64,000 bases of DNA, from the NCBI GenBank assembly GCA_016648135.1, contig JADDOH010023146.1:1-64000 (forward strand). Direction: 5' to 3'. Below the pieces are notes generated by a model. It did no database searches. It had not been told where the DNA came from and worked only from the letters and a program-made list of their open reading frames with translations. Shown in pieces: positions 1 to 12,452 of this stretch. Origin of the DNA: Agrypnia vestita. Taxonomy: Eukaryota; Arthropoda; Insecta; Trichoptera; Phryganeidae. Position 1 is the stretch's first letter; the number at the start of each line of letters is the position of its first letter. A program made the translations under genes and the position numbers.

Positions 1-2
1 GG

Positions 3-165
3 AACGCCTCCTGACTATATTTGACTGGAACACCGCTAATGAAGATGATGATGATGATACTATTAAAACGTCTCCTGACAATATATAACTGGGACACTGC
101 TGATGATGGTGATGATGATGATGCTATCGAAACGCCGCCTGACTATATATAACTGGGACGCGGCA
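3..165. repeat. 64-bp minisatellite, about 2.6 copies
   Basis: Three units begin with AACG(C/T)C(T/G)CCTGAC at 3, 67 and 131, a period of exactly 64 bp. Each contains an ACTGG(A/G)ACxC segment, and the first two carry a GATGATGAT run at their end. The third unit is cut short near 165. The array starts at the window edge, so its full length is unknown. It has no open frame through the units. Confidence 0.85.
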
Positions 166-1203
166 TATGAATAGACAAATAAATACCTAATTAATTAATG
201 AATCATCAATTAAATAAATAAATAGATATGAATAATTAAGTTCGGCGTCGAGCACACGGGCCGCGCGATCCCTGGAAGTTCACACACATGCAGAGAAGGG
301 TTATTTGGCAAATTAATTCGCCCCTATTATGGTCAGTACGGATTCAACATGCAAACAACACCTGTGGAAAACATATGTAAAGTTTACGGTACAGGGGTTA
401 GCTTTCACTGTCGGCGCTTCTTCCGTCTCTGTCTGGGGTATCGAACCCGAGACCATTCTTCTTAATCGTGCGCCACCTTTATATATCGTTATAATCTCAA
501 AACGGAAAGAGGATGACATGACTTACCCATCTGCCGCCGATTATATCCATTCCAGTGCATCGTAGTTTCACTTTATGTACCTCACTTTATACCTAAGGAT
601 TGCGGACACTTGCCTTGCACGCGCATACGATTCACAGGCCCCCAATTAACTGTAGTTCGCGACCTAACCTTTGATCCTGCCGTTTTCCGTAGCTGGGGCT
701 TAGTATCCCGCCTCTGTAACTATACGGTGTATATACTCTAACCAAACCGAAACTAGACATTATTTCCCTTTCTTTGAATTTATATTCCTCGGGATACCGG
801 AATTAGACTCTAGCTCGACAATTGTAAGTATTTATATATCTTAATAATACTGCAACATAGTCCTTATTTCCGTCTTACGCATCCGTACCTCCCGGGTCAC
901 CGACACTAAACTCTAATCCTAGCGATCATACTCTAATGATTATACGCACCGATAGTTTTCATAAAACCCGTTACCCGTTATTTTCCGATGTTACATATTC
1001 TTATATTTATCCGAAATACCGGGATTAAGCTTTGAATCTAGGATTCCATCCATTTATAAGTTTTAACAAACCCATGAAGCAACCACTTGTCCACTTGTTG
1101 TTGTTAAAGAATTGATTGCTTCTATAATAAAACCCCACTAGTCTACATCTTTATAAGGTCAATACATATTACTTTTAGGGTCCGCCGATTTAGTTTTATT
1201 CTT
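166..1203. other. AT-rich spacer without a recognisable gene
   Basis: The longest open stretch is 78 codons at 329-565 (+), with no recognisable domain. The complement of 438-448 matches a tRNA B box (GGTTCGATACC), so 400-480 may be a worn tRNA-derived repeat, but no A box is convincing. The rest, 600-1200, resembles the sequence style of the degenerate array at 2.6-4.6 kb but shows no clean period. Confidence 0.5.
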
Positions 1204-1205
1204 AA

Positions 1206-1281
<76 letters not shown>

Positions 1282-1284
1282 TAA
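1204..1284. repeat. (ATT)n microsatellite
   Basis: An almost uninterrupted run of about 25 ATT units. It sits directly upstream of the 149-bp tandem array. Confidence 0.97.
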
Positions 1285-1310
1285 TTACACGGCTTTATAG
1301 CCTTTTACAA

Positions 1311-2361
1311 CAGGTTTATACATAATTAAAATACAACAAACGATTAAATGTAAAAGAAAAATAAAGGGTATAAATGTAAAAAGTATATATACATAGTTTA
1401 AACATAATGGGGTTAGACATGTATGTAAAAAAAGTATATATGCAAAAGGTGTAAAGTAGCAGGCTTGTACATAATTAAAATACAACAAACGATTAAATGT
1501 AAAAGAAAAATAAAGGGTATAAATGAAAAAAAGTATATATACATAGTTTAAAATAATGAGGCTAGACATATATGTAAAAAAAGTATATATGCAAAAAGGT
1601 GTAAAGTAGCAGGTTTATACATAATTAAAATACAACAAACGATTAAATGTAAAAGAAAAATAAAGGGTATAAATGTAAAAAAAAGTATATATATACATAG
1701 TTTAAACATAATGAGGTTAGAAATATATGTAAAAAAAAAGTATATATGCAAAAGTGTAAAGTAGCAGGTTTATACATAATTAAAATACAACAAACGATTA
1801 AATGTAAAAGAAAAATAAAGGGTATAAATGTAAAAAAGTATATATACATAGTTTAAAAATAATGAGGTTAGACATGTATGTAAAAAGTATATATGCAAAA
1901 AGGTGTAAAGTAGCAGGTTTATACATAATTAAAATACAACAAACGATTAAATGTAAAAGAAAAATAAAGGGTATAAATGTAAAAAAACATATATACATAG
2001 TTTAAAAATAATGAGGTTAGACATATATGTAAAAAGGTATATATGCAAAAAGTGTAAAGTAGCAGGTTTATACATAATTAAAATACAACAAACGATTAAA
2101 TGTAAAAGAAAAATAAAGGGTATAAATGTAAAAGGTATATATATACATAGTTTAAACATAATGAGGTTAGAAATATATGTAAAAAGTATATATGCAAAAA
2201 GTGTAAAGTAGCAGGTTTATACATAATTAAAATACAACAAACGATTAAATGTAAAAGAAAAATAAAGGGTATAAATGTAAAAAAGTATATATACATAGTT
2301 TAAACATAATGAGGTTAGACATTTATGTAAAAAAAGTATATATGCAAAAAGGTGTAAAGTA
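1311..2361. repeat. 149-bp satellite array, seven copies
   Basis: The landmark CAGG(T/C)TTATACATAATTA recurs at 1311, 1460, 1610, 1765, 1914, 2063 and 2212, giving spacings of 149, 150, 155, 149, 149 and 149 bp. Each unit contains AACGATTAAATGTAAAAG, a GTATATATACATAGTTTA block and AATGAGGTTAGA. Units differ mainly in lengths of A runs and of the TATATA block. The array stops at GTGTAAAGTAG (about 2361). Open frames on the minus strand here are by-products of the repeat and are not genes. Confidence 0.95.
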
Positions 2362-2640
2362 GTGATCTCAGAAATTTTTACTCACCGATAATATAGCAAT
2401 ATTAAATTTGAATAGCCAGCTATATATATAAAAAATTTAAGACATTATATAAAAATTTAATATTTTGAAAAGAAATGATCATATAATGATTTTTTAAATT
2501 TTGAGAGAGATAGATTTAAAATGTCGACATATGTAGGTAGTTCATTGCCAAGTTTGTGCATTGATAATAAAATTATATTATTCTTAATATAATTTTATTA
2601 TCATCTCGAATATTTGATATCCACTCTCCGGCAAATTTTA

Positions 2641-4560
2641 ATATAGTTTAAATCATTTTAATATAATTTATCATTTTAATATAGTTTAGGAATAACGGGA
2701 TTCTGTAATTTCTACAAGTATAAACAACCCCAATCTTACCAAATCCATTTTATGTAGTGAAAGACGCGGGACTTATATTCTTCCTAAAATGTAAAATGAA
2801 CCCGGTCTAGATGAGACATCCTTATTTAGTTTCAGGACAACGAGGTTTACGCGTTCCACGAGGAATATGATATAACCCGATCTAAACGAAGGTAATTTTA
2901 TATAATTTTAGGACAACGGAACTTACAAATTTCATAAAGTATATCGTGAAGCCAATCTAGGCGGAGACACTACGTATATTTTAAACAGAGTAAGAGTTTA
3001 AATTTTATCAGCAAGCCTAATACACCGCAAGAATGTCCTAGGCATAGTAAACAAAATAGCGGTCAAAGCTGTAGTGTTTCTACGTTCACACGTTTTTAGC
3101 TCAAAACGAATACTATAATTTTCACATTTATAATACAAGACGCGAATTTCTAAACGAATCATTTTAAAATAGTTCTGATTGAAATCTACATGTTTCATAT
3201 TTATTAAATGAAGGCGCGAATTCTAAACGAAACACTAACATTGCTCAAAAACGGGACCCTATATTTATATATGCTTAAAATGAAACGCGAATTCCCGAAC
3301 GATAGCATTTTATATAACTAAATGTAACGAAATCTTATATAGTTTATAAATAAGAAGACCCGGCCCCAGGCGGTTTTTATATATTTTCAATATAACGAGG
3401 CCCTATAACATCTTTATAAGTATAATACAACCCCGGTCTATCGAAACAATGTACTAGAAGTTTTTATATGTTTGAATACATGATATACGTTTTTTTTATA
3501 CGCGTTTTTATACGCGAGATTTACGTTTTCGTACAATACGAAGTACCCCAAATTATACAACCGCGAAGTTTACATCACTCCTAAAGTATAACCAGAACTA
3601 ATTGAAACATTTTTCATAGTTTAAGTCCGCGAGGCAAATATCTTTCATAAAATATAAAATAACCAGAATCAAATTAAACATATTTTTTTTTACCTTATAG
3701 ACTTTCCCCAACGCGCGTAATAATCCCGGCCACATGAAACGTTTTTATATGTTTTAATAGCGCGGGACCTATGTTTTCCTATATAATATAAGATAACCCG
3801 GGCCGAACGGAAGCAATTTTATATACTTTATAAAATAGTGAAACTTGTACTTCTGTAAAACCGTAAATAAACCCCGACCCCCACGAGATTATTTTATATA
3901 ATTTTTTAGAATAATGAAATTTCATACATCTGTAAAATTGTAAATAAGTCCCGATTCTCACGAGATTATTTTATATAATTTTCTAGAATAATGGAATTTT
4001 ATACACCTGTAAAATTGTAAATAAACCCCGATTCTCACGGAATTACTCTATATAATTTTAAACGAAATGAAAATCTAGATTATTATGGGCTGAACCTGAT
4101 ACCCCGCGAGATCAGCTATATATTTTTCACTAGACGTATTTTTAATCCCAGAATTTATTCGCTATAATTTTAACGGACTCTTACTATTAAACATAAACAA
4201 AAAAAATTATTAAAATAAACTAAATATTCTTTCGATAACTAAAATAAACCCGGTCTAATCGAAACATTTCATATAACGAAATATTATATGCCTTACAAAT
4301 GTAAAAATTAAAATGAGACCTCGCGTATTTAGCAAAGATAGGTATTTTATAAGACTTATTTAAAATCGAATCTGTTAGTAACAACTCCCTTATCTTTTAA
4401 CAACTTCCCGCGTGTTTAGCATAAAATAGGTATCTTTATAACGCACAGCTAGTTTCCGGAGATCTGCAAATATCAGTTCTATATATGCCGGACTAATCAA
4501 CTTAATAAAGCGCAGTAATTTCCGAAGTTCTAATATGCCAAATTAATTACCCTTTATAAA
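2641..4560. repeat. Old degenerate tandem array, about 77-bp unit
   Basis: The clearest part is 3805-4065, where CACGAGATTA or CACGGAATTA recurs at 3882, 3959 and 4036, exactly 77 bp apart, with AATAATGGAATTT and TGTAAAATTGTAAATAA between. Elsewhere related words recur more loosely: an AAC(C)CGG(T/C)CTA block followed by a TTTTATATA block, then ACGCGGGACCTA. The block can be recognised near 2690, 2790, 2880, 3440 and 3800. The edges are approximate because divergence is high. Confidence 0.65.
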
Positions 4561-5430
4561 ATAAAATCAAACCCGTACCCCCCTTTTCTTTTAACGTGAG
4601 CAGTCAACAATGTCGAAGAGTATATTTACCCGTACACAACTTTCACTTGAAGTTAAACTATAATTTTCAACCACTGAGACACTCTAAGTCGACGGTAACT
4701 TTCACCCAAAAAACAACCGACGCGGATTTCACACCACCGTAGACGTTCACACCGACTGCCCGAAATCTGCTGCGTCTTGACATTTTAAACCCCCCCTAGC
4801 GGGAAAAGGTCCTAAGTCGTGTGTTTCCAGGATTTTCAATATTCTACTTCCCTTGAAACCTAAATCTTTGTTCCTAAGATTCAATTTGGCAAAAAAAAAC
4901 CGTATCTCCTCTCGGATATGTCAGTTGATCCCACCTCCTGTTGCCGTCTCTGTCTCCGTCCCTGTGCCTGTTTGGGGACGGACTCAGTGGCTTCGGACGA
5001 TTTGAACTCGCTTCACAAGCGCGATAATTAATTTTTAATATTTAATTTCTAAGTTCAGTCCATATTGTCGTTTGATCAACCGTAACCACAATCTATCGGG
5101 TACTCCCCTAATCATAGTTGATGTTTCTTCATTATCTACCATTATCATGTCCCGTTCCCTCGTATTTTCACTCGTCTTTATCGGAAATTTAACGATCCTT
5201 GGCTGCTATATCATTGTATCAATTTCCCTACACTCAACATGTACACACTGCATACCTAGATAAAACAATCGTTCAAAGGTACTATACCTAATTTTAAATT
5301 AATTTTGGGCGATCTTTTCTCGTGGATCATCCAATGAATCCTGTCTTATGCCCGCGGCTCTCCGCGCACAGGGACGTATTAGGTCCCTCCGTTGCGGAAT
5401 TTAAACATAATTTGTAACCATTTATTATTA
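4561..5430. other. Spacer, nothing recognised
   Basis: Mixed-composition sequence with no long open frame. The largest open frame is 63 codons at 5072-5263 (+), hydrophobic and without a known motif. No repeat relation to the rest of the window was seen. Confidence 0.5.
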
Positions 5431-5560
5431 TTTTTATTGGCAGTAAGATTGATCCACAAAATAACTATGTTACATAGACAGTGAATATTCTCGAACAATA
5501 TAATACTGGAAGAGTACTATTCGCTATAACACAATAAACTATTAATGTAAGTTAAATTAA
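5431..5560 (+). repeat. Dispersed repeat, copy A (partner at 27.25 kb)
   Basis: Shares an ordered series of words with 27253-27375: TTGGCA(G/A)TAAGATTGAT, then ACTGGAAGAG(T/C)ACT, then GCTATAA(C/T)ACA(A/G)TAAACTA. Composition and the run of T/A-rich words suggest a non-LTR retrotransposon tail, but no coding part is attached. Confidence 0.6.
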
Positions 5561-7570
5561 ATTTTTAAATTCAGTGGAAGATTTTTAAGATCGTTTTGCT
5601 TTTAATTTTTCCCCAAAACAAAATAAATAAACAAATAAATAAACACACAGATACACACTCACACAACCCACTATTGGACATGTTTTTATTATTCTTTTAT
5701 CGATTGTATGTATGTGTTTTCGCGTAATTGGCCCAAAACTCTGTGCATCAATTATTGTCTTTTCTTCAAAGATTGATTAATTATATGGCTGTAAGAAACC
5801 CAATAAATGAAAACAAATAAAACAAATAAGTAAATAAACCTCCAGTGCCGCAGGCAAGGCGTCGGATTAATTCAGTGCTCATTTATTGCCAAGGCACTGG
5901 ACGCCTCCGCTGATAACTATATACCGCTCACCATGTTCTTAGAGGTGTGTTGAAAGATTGCTAGTATCTGTCGAATCGGTCTCAAGTAGTTGTCTGTATT
6001 TGTACGTTTATCATTATTACATGCTCTTGCTATATCCGTTCCACTTCACATTATTGTTCCTCCCGTCTTCGAATTTCTATCACACTATGTTCTCCTATGT
6101 TTTTGGTACTTATATGCTTGCTTTTACTTGCATTTACTCCTATATATATTTGTTTCATTTATCCATCCATCTATAAGATCCCCATACGCTTTATCCTTTT
6201 ATTTCATGTGTATATGGGCCGCAAATTCATATTATTTTATTTACAATATTCTTATCTAGATACACTTGTTCCAATTATGTTTTGTGGTTATTACTACCAA
6301 ACCCGGCGAAATCTGAGCTAGAATAGCCAATCGTATACACGTTACCCGTCCTGTTGAAACTACGCTAACGTCGGACAGGTTTGTAGTGATTACATAGTTA
6401 ATATATTGTATCTATATTCGAGTATATTATTTTCTTGTCGTGCCATTAATATGCTTACACGTTATCGTTATCTCTTTCCTAACCGTATATACCGTCATTG
6501 CACAATTACCTATCTGTTGTAAAAGCCTGAAGAGCGTTAGTCTACAGATAAATATAATAGAATTATAGTTAACTTTTCTATCTGCCTACGTTATCCGATT
6601 CCCGCGAAACGAAAATAAATCATTATCCGCTCAGTTAAGGTCACCCCTCTGGTACAACGTATACGTTTAATCCGTGCTTCACGGCCAATTCTTATAAATT
6701 ATTTATGGGCGTTTTCCTCGCGCGATCCCCCGATTAGACCTGCCTTCCTTACTTTCGCTTATATCTATGCATCTCTGTTGCCCGGGAATCCACTCGAGAC
6801 CACGATTAATGACATTTAAGCGGTTTCAAAACCACAGCAAAAAAGTCCATAATTCAGAAACCTCGTGGAACTGTCAATATCATCGTCACCTTAGAGTAGA
6901 CGTTAATCGGTTTTTTAACGGCTTAAACTGCAATAACCGCGACCTAAATCTCTGAAAACCATGTTCAGCTTTTTTTATGGGAAGCACATGCGGACCGCTC
7001 GGACCGCATCGATCGTCAACCATTTGTACCAAACACGGCTTTACCACAAGATTAATATGATTTATAAAAATTGATTAGTAACTGCCCGTAACCTATATCC
7101 GATCAATCGCTACTAACTCCCTCCCAATACTCCGCCAGGTGGGCTTAGCTCAATTTTTCCCGCGTAGCATTTAAATCATCTTAGAGTTCAAAATAAAAAT
7201 AATAAAAAAAAAAAATCTATAGAAACAGGTGAGTCATCACAATATCCATCGATTTTTTTGGAAGTTGTATATATGTCAATCTTGTTTCATTTGTAAGTTG
7301 TATTTTTATTAATGTCATCTGTGGATAAAATTTGTCATCCCCATACAGTATAGTTATCGCCGTCGGAAAAGTTGCTTCGTCTCTATGAAATATCTATAAT
7401 ATATCCTTATTATTATTTATATGATTTTAATGCATTAAAAAATACATTTAATTTAAATTTATTAGATAACTGGACTCGTGTATTTATATGATTTCATATA
7501 GTTTTCACGTCGTGTTGCACGATATTGTATGGAAGAAGTCATTGAGCGCTTTAGTATTCAGGGTAGTACA
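5561..7570. other. Spacer with simple AAAT-type runs
   Basis: 5620-5665 is a tract of AAATAAAT/AAACAAAT units followed by CACACA. Three overlapping hydrophobic frames at 5958-6321 come from T-rich sequence and lack any recognised motif. 6330-7190 is of more even composition but shows no coding or repeat signature. Confidence 0.45.
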
Positions 7571-7727
7571 CATGATATTCTATCATGGGTGGAAATGGCG
7601 AACGTTGCATATGTGTAAAATGATCACTTCAGCCAGCAGTACGATAGGTTGTAAGCTCTATGAACTCCCAAAGTCTTCCATACATAAAATAATTACAATT
7701 TCATCTCTATGAGACTTCTATAATACA
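7571..7727 (+). repeat. Dispersed repeat 'GGTGGAAATGGCGAA' family, copy 1
   Basis: Contains TATCATGGGTGGAAATGGCG, then AA(A/G)TGATCACTT, then a CTTCCATAC block, and ends with a TCTCTATGAGACTTCTATAAT motif. The same order of blocks occurs at 28.5, 29.04, 50.86, 58.45 and 61.5 kb. No coding capacity is attached. The class is unknown; a foldback element or a retroelement end are the alternatives. Confidence 0.75.
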
Positions 7728-7845
7728 TATTATATAAAATATATTTGCATTTTATCGCAGAATTAATGGTGGATCTCATAATATTCAACATGAGTTCTGT
7801 AACAGAAAGGCTACCAACATCATTATGTATATTATATTTAGGATT

Positions 7846-7922
7846 TTTTAAAATAGAGATGTGAACACGGAATACGTGTCACATCAATATTCTTACATTT
7901 ATCATATTAAGCTAAATAGGAA
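7846..7922 (-). repeat. SINE family 2, 3' fragment
   Basis: Has ATGTGAACACGGAATACGTG followed by TCACATCAATATTCTTAC and AAGCTAAA, matching the 3' part of the tRNA-derived SINEs at 30.04 and 44.69 kb. The run of T at its left edge is the complement of the poly(A) tail. The tRNA-like head is missing. Confidence 0.75.
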
Positions 7923-8545
7923 ATAGATAATAGCAAGAAAAATTATTATGTTATGTAAATTTTTTTTCTTCTTCTAGATCTGTTAATCTGTTCTGGCAGA
8001 AAGCTGCTACTCTGGGGACGTCCAGATCCAGCTGTCCCTCCACAGTTTAGGCGGTTTTCCAGGAAGACGATGACCAGGTGGAATTTCATTAGCTGCAATG
8101 TAAGGGATTCTGTAGATTCTATTCTGTTCACATGATCTCTCCGGAATCTTGTTCTTGCTCTGCTCCATCGTACATTATCTTCGGTGTCACAGGTCAGTCT
8201 TATTTTTTCATTGCGTAATTGATATCTTTCTTTTTGTTTTTGATATTTAGCACAATATTATACCCTCTAGTATGATTGATTCTTACCCATTTCAAAAATT
8301 TGAGTTAAAATTCCAATATGTAATTATTCAAGGTCCATTAACTAAATATCTCTCAATATATCTAAAATTCGAAAAATATTGTTTACTATTTTTTGATATA
8401 TAACTATTAAGGCAATCATCTGGCAACGTGAGGAACATTCACAATTTTTTCTCATATTTTCTCTTGTGATTTTTATCACTTTTTTATGGACATAAGTATA
8501 TCATATTAAAATTAATTCATCAGGTTCCATCAAAATATATATTTT

Positions 8546-8780
8546 TTATCTGTCTGTCTGTCCGTCTGTCTGTAATTTCGTATAACCTTCGTAATTTCAT
8601 CCGTCTGTCTGTAACTTTGTGTAATCTTCGTAATTTCGTTCGAATTTACGACTAAAAAACGAAATTAAACGGTCGGGCGAGCAAACTCGAACATTGCCAT
8701 CATTGTACGTGCGGGACCTTCGAAAATAGATTACATATAGAACTTAGCAAAGACGCAAACATTTGTACCAAAAATAAATT
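8546..8780 (+). mobile_element. Helitron-like repeat (TCTG family), 5' portion, copy A
   Basis: Begins with a (TCTG)n/TCCG tract, followed by TAACTTTGTGTAATCTTCG, TTCGTTCGAATTTACG and AACTTAGCAAAGACGC. The same order is seen at 14.03 and 56.10 kb. The expected 3' end is found further on at about 9165-9201, so this copy looks interrupted. Confidence 0.6.
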
Positions 8781-8851
8781 ATACAGCGCACAATATATTT
8801 TTTTTAGGTGCACTAGCATTATAAATATTTTCTCCGCAATCAATGACGTCT

Positions 8852-8935
8852 CCTGCGTGGTGTAGTGGCTAGAATATCTGGCTCTCATCCAAGGGGCTCG
8901 GGTATGATTTCCGGTACCAAAATATTTTTTCTCAT
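8852..8935 (+). repeat. tRNA-like sequence, probable SINE head
   Basis: The A-box-like TGGTGTAGTGGCTAGAATA is followed 35 bases later by a weak B box, GGGTATGATTTCC. The arms do not fold into a good cloverleaf, so it is called a tRNA-derived relic. Confidence 0.5.
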
Positions 8936-9159
8936 TTTATTTTGATGTCTATTTCATTTATAATAATTATTATTTAATTATGTTGTCGCGTTAGTATTGT
9001 GCACGCACAATCGACACAATAGCCAGGGTTTAAAATAGTAGGTACTATTAATTGTGGCAGCGGAATTATAAAAAAAAGTGTTAAAATATTTTGATAAAAG
9101 TCCTTATTACTATTTCACAGGTTTCGGTTATAAATAAGTAATTCTTATTCTTTAGAAAC

Positions 9160-9201
9160 CGGCATGTAAAAGTACCGTCATTTCATACGGGTTACAGCTA
9201 G
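9160..9201 (+). mobile_element. Helitron-like 3' end
   Basis: Has GGCATGTAAAAGTACCGTCA followed by a damaged hairpin and GGGTTACAG ending in CTAG (9198-9201), then T. An intact copy at 62.04 kb has the hairpin CCGTCA-TTT-TTGACGG just before the end. A hairpin a few bases before CTAG is the Helitron 3' signature. Confidence 0.65.
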
Positions 9202-9734
9202 TATATTATAAACACAGATATCTTCTTAAAATGACACATGTAAATTATTTAATCCACTAAAGAAAATTGCTCCATTTTGTGGACTTTATGTGACTGTATG
9301 GACTTATGAGATGTTTTATTAAATAATATTACAAAGTAAAAAAAAATTTAAATTAACTTGAATTAAAGACAACTCTATAAGCTTATTTAGTTAAATTTTT
9401 TCGTTTGAAAATACTTTTAAAAAATATTATATGTTTTGTTTGGTTTTTTCGACCCTTGTTATGTAATTGAGAAATTTTTGACTAAAATAAATTAAAAGAT
9501 TAGTTGAAATAAATCCTTATTTAAAATATATGGAACCTGAGGAATAATTTTTCATTTAATATCTTTTCATACAACAAAATTTGATACAGAACGTAAGAGA
9601 AGATATGAGAAAATTTTTTAAATTTTGCTTACTTTTCCAGGCGAGAATTGTAGATTTGTATTTATGTTACGTATTGAAATTAACCCTCAATTTTGTAAGT
9701 CTGTAAGCAAAGTTTCATTAATTTCGTTGCAGTG

Positions 9735-10215
9735 ACTAATTGAGAAATGCCTCGTTATCAGATTGCGAAACTCCGCGTTATCAGAACTGCCAGCAAGACA
9801 GAATTTGATTTAAATTTGCATACAGCCGCGTATTGGGCTACTCTCGCGCTCAAAGCGCAGCCTGACGATAAATTGGGTTCACTTTCCCTTCAAGCGTCAC
9901 GGGAGACACGAGACTGCTTAGCAGCTAATAAACAACGAACACCTAGTTGCCGATAATACGAAATAAGCAACAGGTAGGATTTTTGTCGGGCCGCCTATTA
10001 TTTATATCAATTTGTCCCGCCGGAGGGAGCAGGGTGGCGCGCGGGCGACCCCCCTTCCGGCCAAGGCGGGTCGGTTCGGTTTCGCCGTTTCCGATGCGGG
10101 CGTCCTCCAAACATTTCCACTCCGCGCTCGGTGTGATTTAACGCATTGTCTCAGAATAGCATCCTGTTTCGAGAACAAACGTGTTGGAAAGTCGCACAGC
10201 CTCGGTTTTTATTGT
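9735..10215. other. GC-rich island, possible conserved or exonic sequence
   Basis: A block of much higher GC than its surroundings, with many CG dinucleotides at 10010-10130. Open frames of 64-69 codons (9747-9956, 9947-10141, 10012-10221) run through it but show no recognised domain. It could be a regulatory block, a short exon or an old element. Confidence 0.35.
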
Positions 10216-10413
10216 CTCTGATAATTTGACATTAAATAAAATTGGTTGTTTTAACGAGTCTGTAATAGCGCGATTGTAAAATAGTAGTTTTGAATTAGAT
10301 CACTGTAGAATGCGAAGTTCAGATAAAAAGCTAATCGCCAATGCCGCAAGTATGAATTTAATAATACATCATTATTATTTTTGGGTAAAGATTTTGTATA
10401 GAATAATATAATA

Positions 10414-11693
10414 GGTAATTACATATGAAATTGGCGTTTTGCCGTACTGGCAAATTTGATCTCAAATATCTTCTCTTTGGTTAGGAATTCCAAATCCAAA
10501 TTTATACAGCTATTTACTCATGTATTTGTGTTTTGAAAATTATAATTCATTTGTTTTTTCCTCAATTTTTTTTTTTCTTTGCGTCACTCAGTTTACAAAA
10601 TGAAAAACTTGAAATATCGCGTTATTTACGAGTACGAGTTCCACCGTTGCACCAGTGCTGCAGAAACGGCTCGAAGGATTATGATGTGTATGGCGACGGT
10701 GCCGCAAAAGAAAACACAGTGCGTTTTTGGTTCCAACGTTTTCGTTCTGGAAATTTCGACCCGCAGAACAAGCCCCGTGGACGGCCGGAGACCAAAGTTG
10801 ATAATGAAGAATTGAAGGCTATTGTGGAAGCGGATCATCGCAAACCACATCCGAGTTAGCTGCAGGCTGCGGTGTTAGTGATAAAACTGTTTTAATCCAC
10901 TTGAAGCAAATTGGTAAGGTGAAAAAGCTTGAAAGGTGGGTACCTCACGAATTGAGTGAAGCAAATCAACAAACGCGCGTTGACTGCTGCGTTGCATTAC
11001 TCAACCGGCACAATAATGAAGGGATTTTAAATCGAATCATTACCTGTGATGAAACGTGGATCCTGTACGATAATCGGAAGCGCTCATCGCAATGGCTGAA
11101 CCCTGCCGAACCAGCCAAACCATGCCCCAAGCGAAAATTGACTCCAAAAAAGTTACTTGTGAGCTTTTGGTGGACTAGTGCTGGTGTCGTTCACTACAGC
11201 TTTCTTAAATCTGGCCAGACGATTACAGCAGATGTCTATTGTCAGCAACTGCAAACCATGATGGAAAAGCTAGCGTCTAAACAACCGAGGCTGGTTAATC
11301 GCTCTAGGCCACTGCTGCTTCATGATAACGCTAGACCACACACTGCACAACAGACGGCTACCAAATTAGAGGAGCTTCAATTGGAATGTCTAAGACATCC
11401 ACCGTACTTTCCGGATCTTGCCCCAACAGATTACCATTTTTTTCGAAATTTGGATAACTTCTTGCAAAGGAAAAAATTCAACTCCGATGGGGCAGTCCAA
11501 ACCGCCTTCAAAGATTTTATTGATTCCCGTCCGAATGGTTTTTTTTAGTAAAGGGATCGATGAACTACCTATGAGATGGCTAAAGTGCATAGATAGCAAT
11601 GGTACATACTTTGATTAAATAAATATATTATAATAAAAAAAAATCGGGTTTATGTTCCTCCCATACTAAACGCCAATTTCATATGTAAGGACC
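10414..11693 (+). mobile_element. Mariner transposon, cecropia-type, 1.28 kb
   Basis: Terminal inverted repeats are visible. The left end reads GGTAATTACATATGAAATTG from 10414. The right end, in complement, reads GGTCCTTACATATGAAATTG, ending at 11693. Both are flanked by TA (10412-10413 and 11694-11695), the mariner target. The length is normal for the family. The ends are nearly intact while the transposase gene is frameshifted, so the copy cannot supply its own transposase. Confidence 0.93.
10579..11618 (+). pseudogene. Mariner transposase, frameshifted
   Basis: Mariner transposases cut and paste the element through a DDD-type catalytic triad. The start ATG at 10579 opens frame 1 (helix-turn-helix region, EFHR.TSAAETARRI). 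Reading moves to frame 3 near 10680 (VRFWFQRFRSGNFD), then to frame 2 near 10855 (CGVSDKTV onward), and again to frame 3 near 11540, ending with the family tail CIDSNGTYFD at 11618. Visible motifs are WVPHEL, the catalytic region ITCDETWI, HDNARPHTA, and FPDLAPTDYHFF, which is YSPDLAPTDYHFF in most relatives. The longest intact piece is 215 codons (10901-11548), against about 345 for the family. The wording of the motifs places it in the cecropia subfamily. Confidence 0.93.
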
Positions 11694-12190
11694 TAATACA
11701 TACAATTATAATAAAATTAATGCCATCATCATCTTCATCCCCTTGTCCTAGAAGGGTTGGAGGCTCGAAGACTCAAAAAAATCCTTCTTCAATATATGGA
11801 ATATATAATATATTCCTTCCTTTTTTTCCTTCCTTGATCCATCCTTGATTCTATGGATCTAATTCTAATCCTTCATGAATATATAAAGTATATAATATAT
11901 TCTATATATTCTCGTATCTTGTGTAAATATATTAAATATTTCCTTGCCTTGTGCTGCTTTCTTATGAGTTAGTCAGTCCAGACCCACTTTGTTTTCATAC
12001 ATTTTTGTTGTTGTTTCTTCCAGCTTAATCTGTGGCGACCTACCGGTCGCCTTCCTTCCGGGCTTGCCAAGAGAATACTGATTAATAATTGTAAAATAAA
12101 TGTATCTGTTAATTGAAGAAAATTGATAGAATTGTAAATAAAACAAGTTTTGCTATAGTTTAAACCAAAAATCTATGAGTTGGGTCCAGA
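11694..12190. other. AT-rich spacer with short palindromes
   Basis: Contains GGAATATATAATATATTCC at about 11799-11817 and a related GTATATAATATATTC at about 11890. These are low-complexity palindromes. Nothing else was recognised. Confidence 0.5.
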
Positions 12191-12191
12191 C

Positions 12192-12452
12192 TAGGACATG
12201 TAGAATGTACGAACGATGAAAACAAGGTTAAGAAAATATATGGCAACAGGAATAGAGGGCGTCCGCGAAAGACCTGGCATGATCGGATACTACAAATGTT
12301 GGAGGATGGTTAAAATGTTAAAAGCCTTAACAACCGTAGAGCTTGCATGAGAAAATGTATGAATGTAGCGGGAGCAAAAGAAGTGTGCCAAGGTCGAAGA
12401 ATGTGGCGTTCTATCCTCTTTGCCCACCCCTGCGGTAAAACGGCCAGATGGT
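12192..12452 (+). pseudogene. LINE reverse-transcriptase C-terminal remnant
   Basis: Broken reading frames give pieces typical of the C-terminus of arthropod non-LTR retrotransposon ORF2. These are LGHV, then NRGRPRKTWHDRILQMLED, then RACMRKCMNVAGAKEVC and RRMWRS. There are stop codons and frame changes between them. The same RACMR.CM pattern appears at 50.24 kb, so two remnants of one LINE family are present. Confidence 0.7.

Noticed and set aside
1285..2296. Chain of 66-94-codon minus-strand frames with repeated FIPFIFLLHLIVCCILIMYK
   Set aside because: They are the same 149-bp satellite unit read again and again; no gene structure.
7225..7240. Splice-donor-like CAGGTGAGTCATCA (also AAAGGTGAGTCATCA at 29554)
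   Set aside because: No coding frame or acceptor can be tied to either site; the shared word may be chance or a small repeat.
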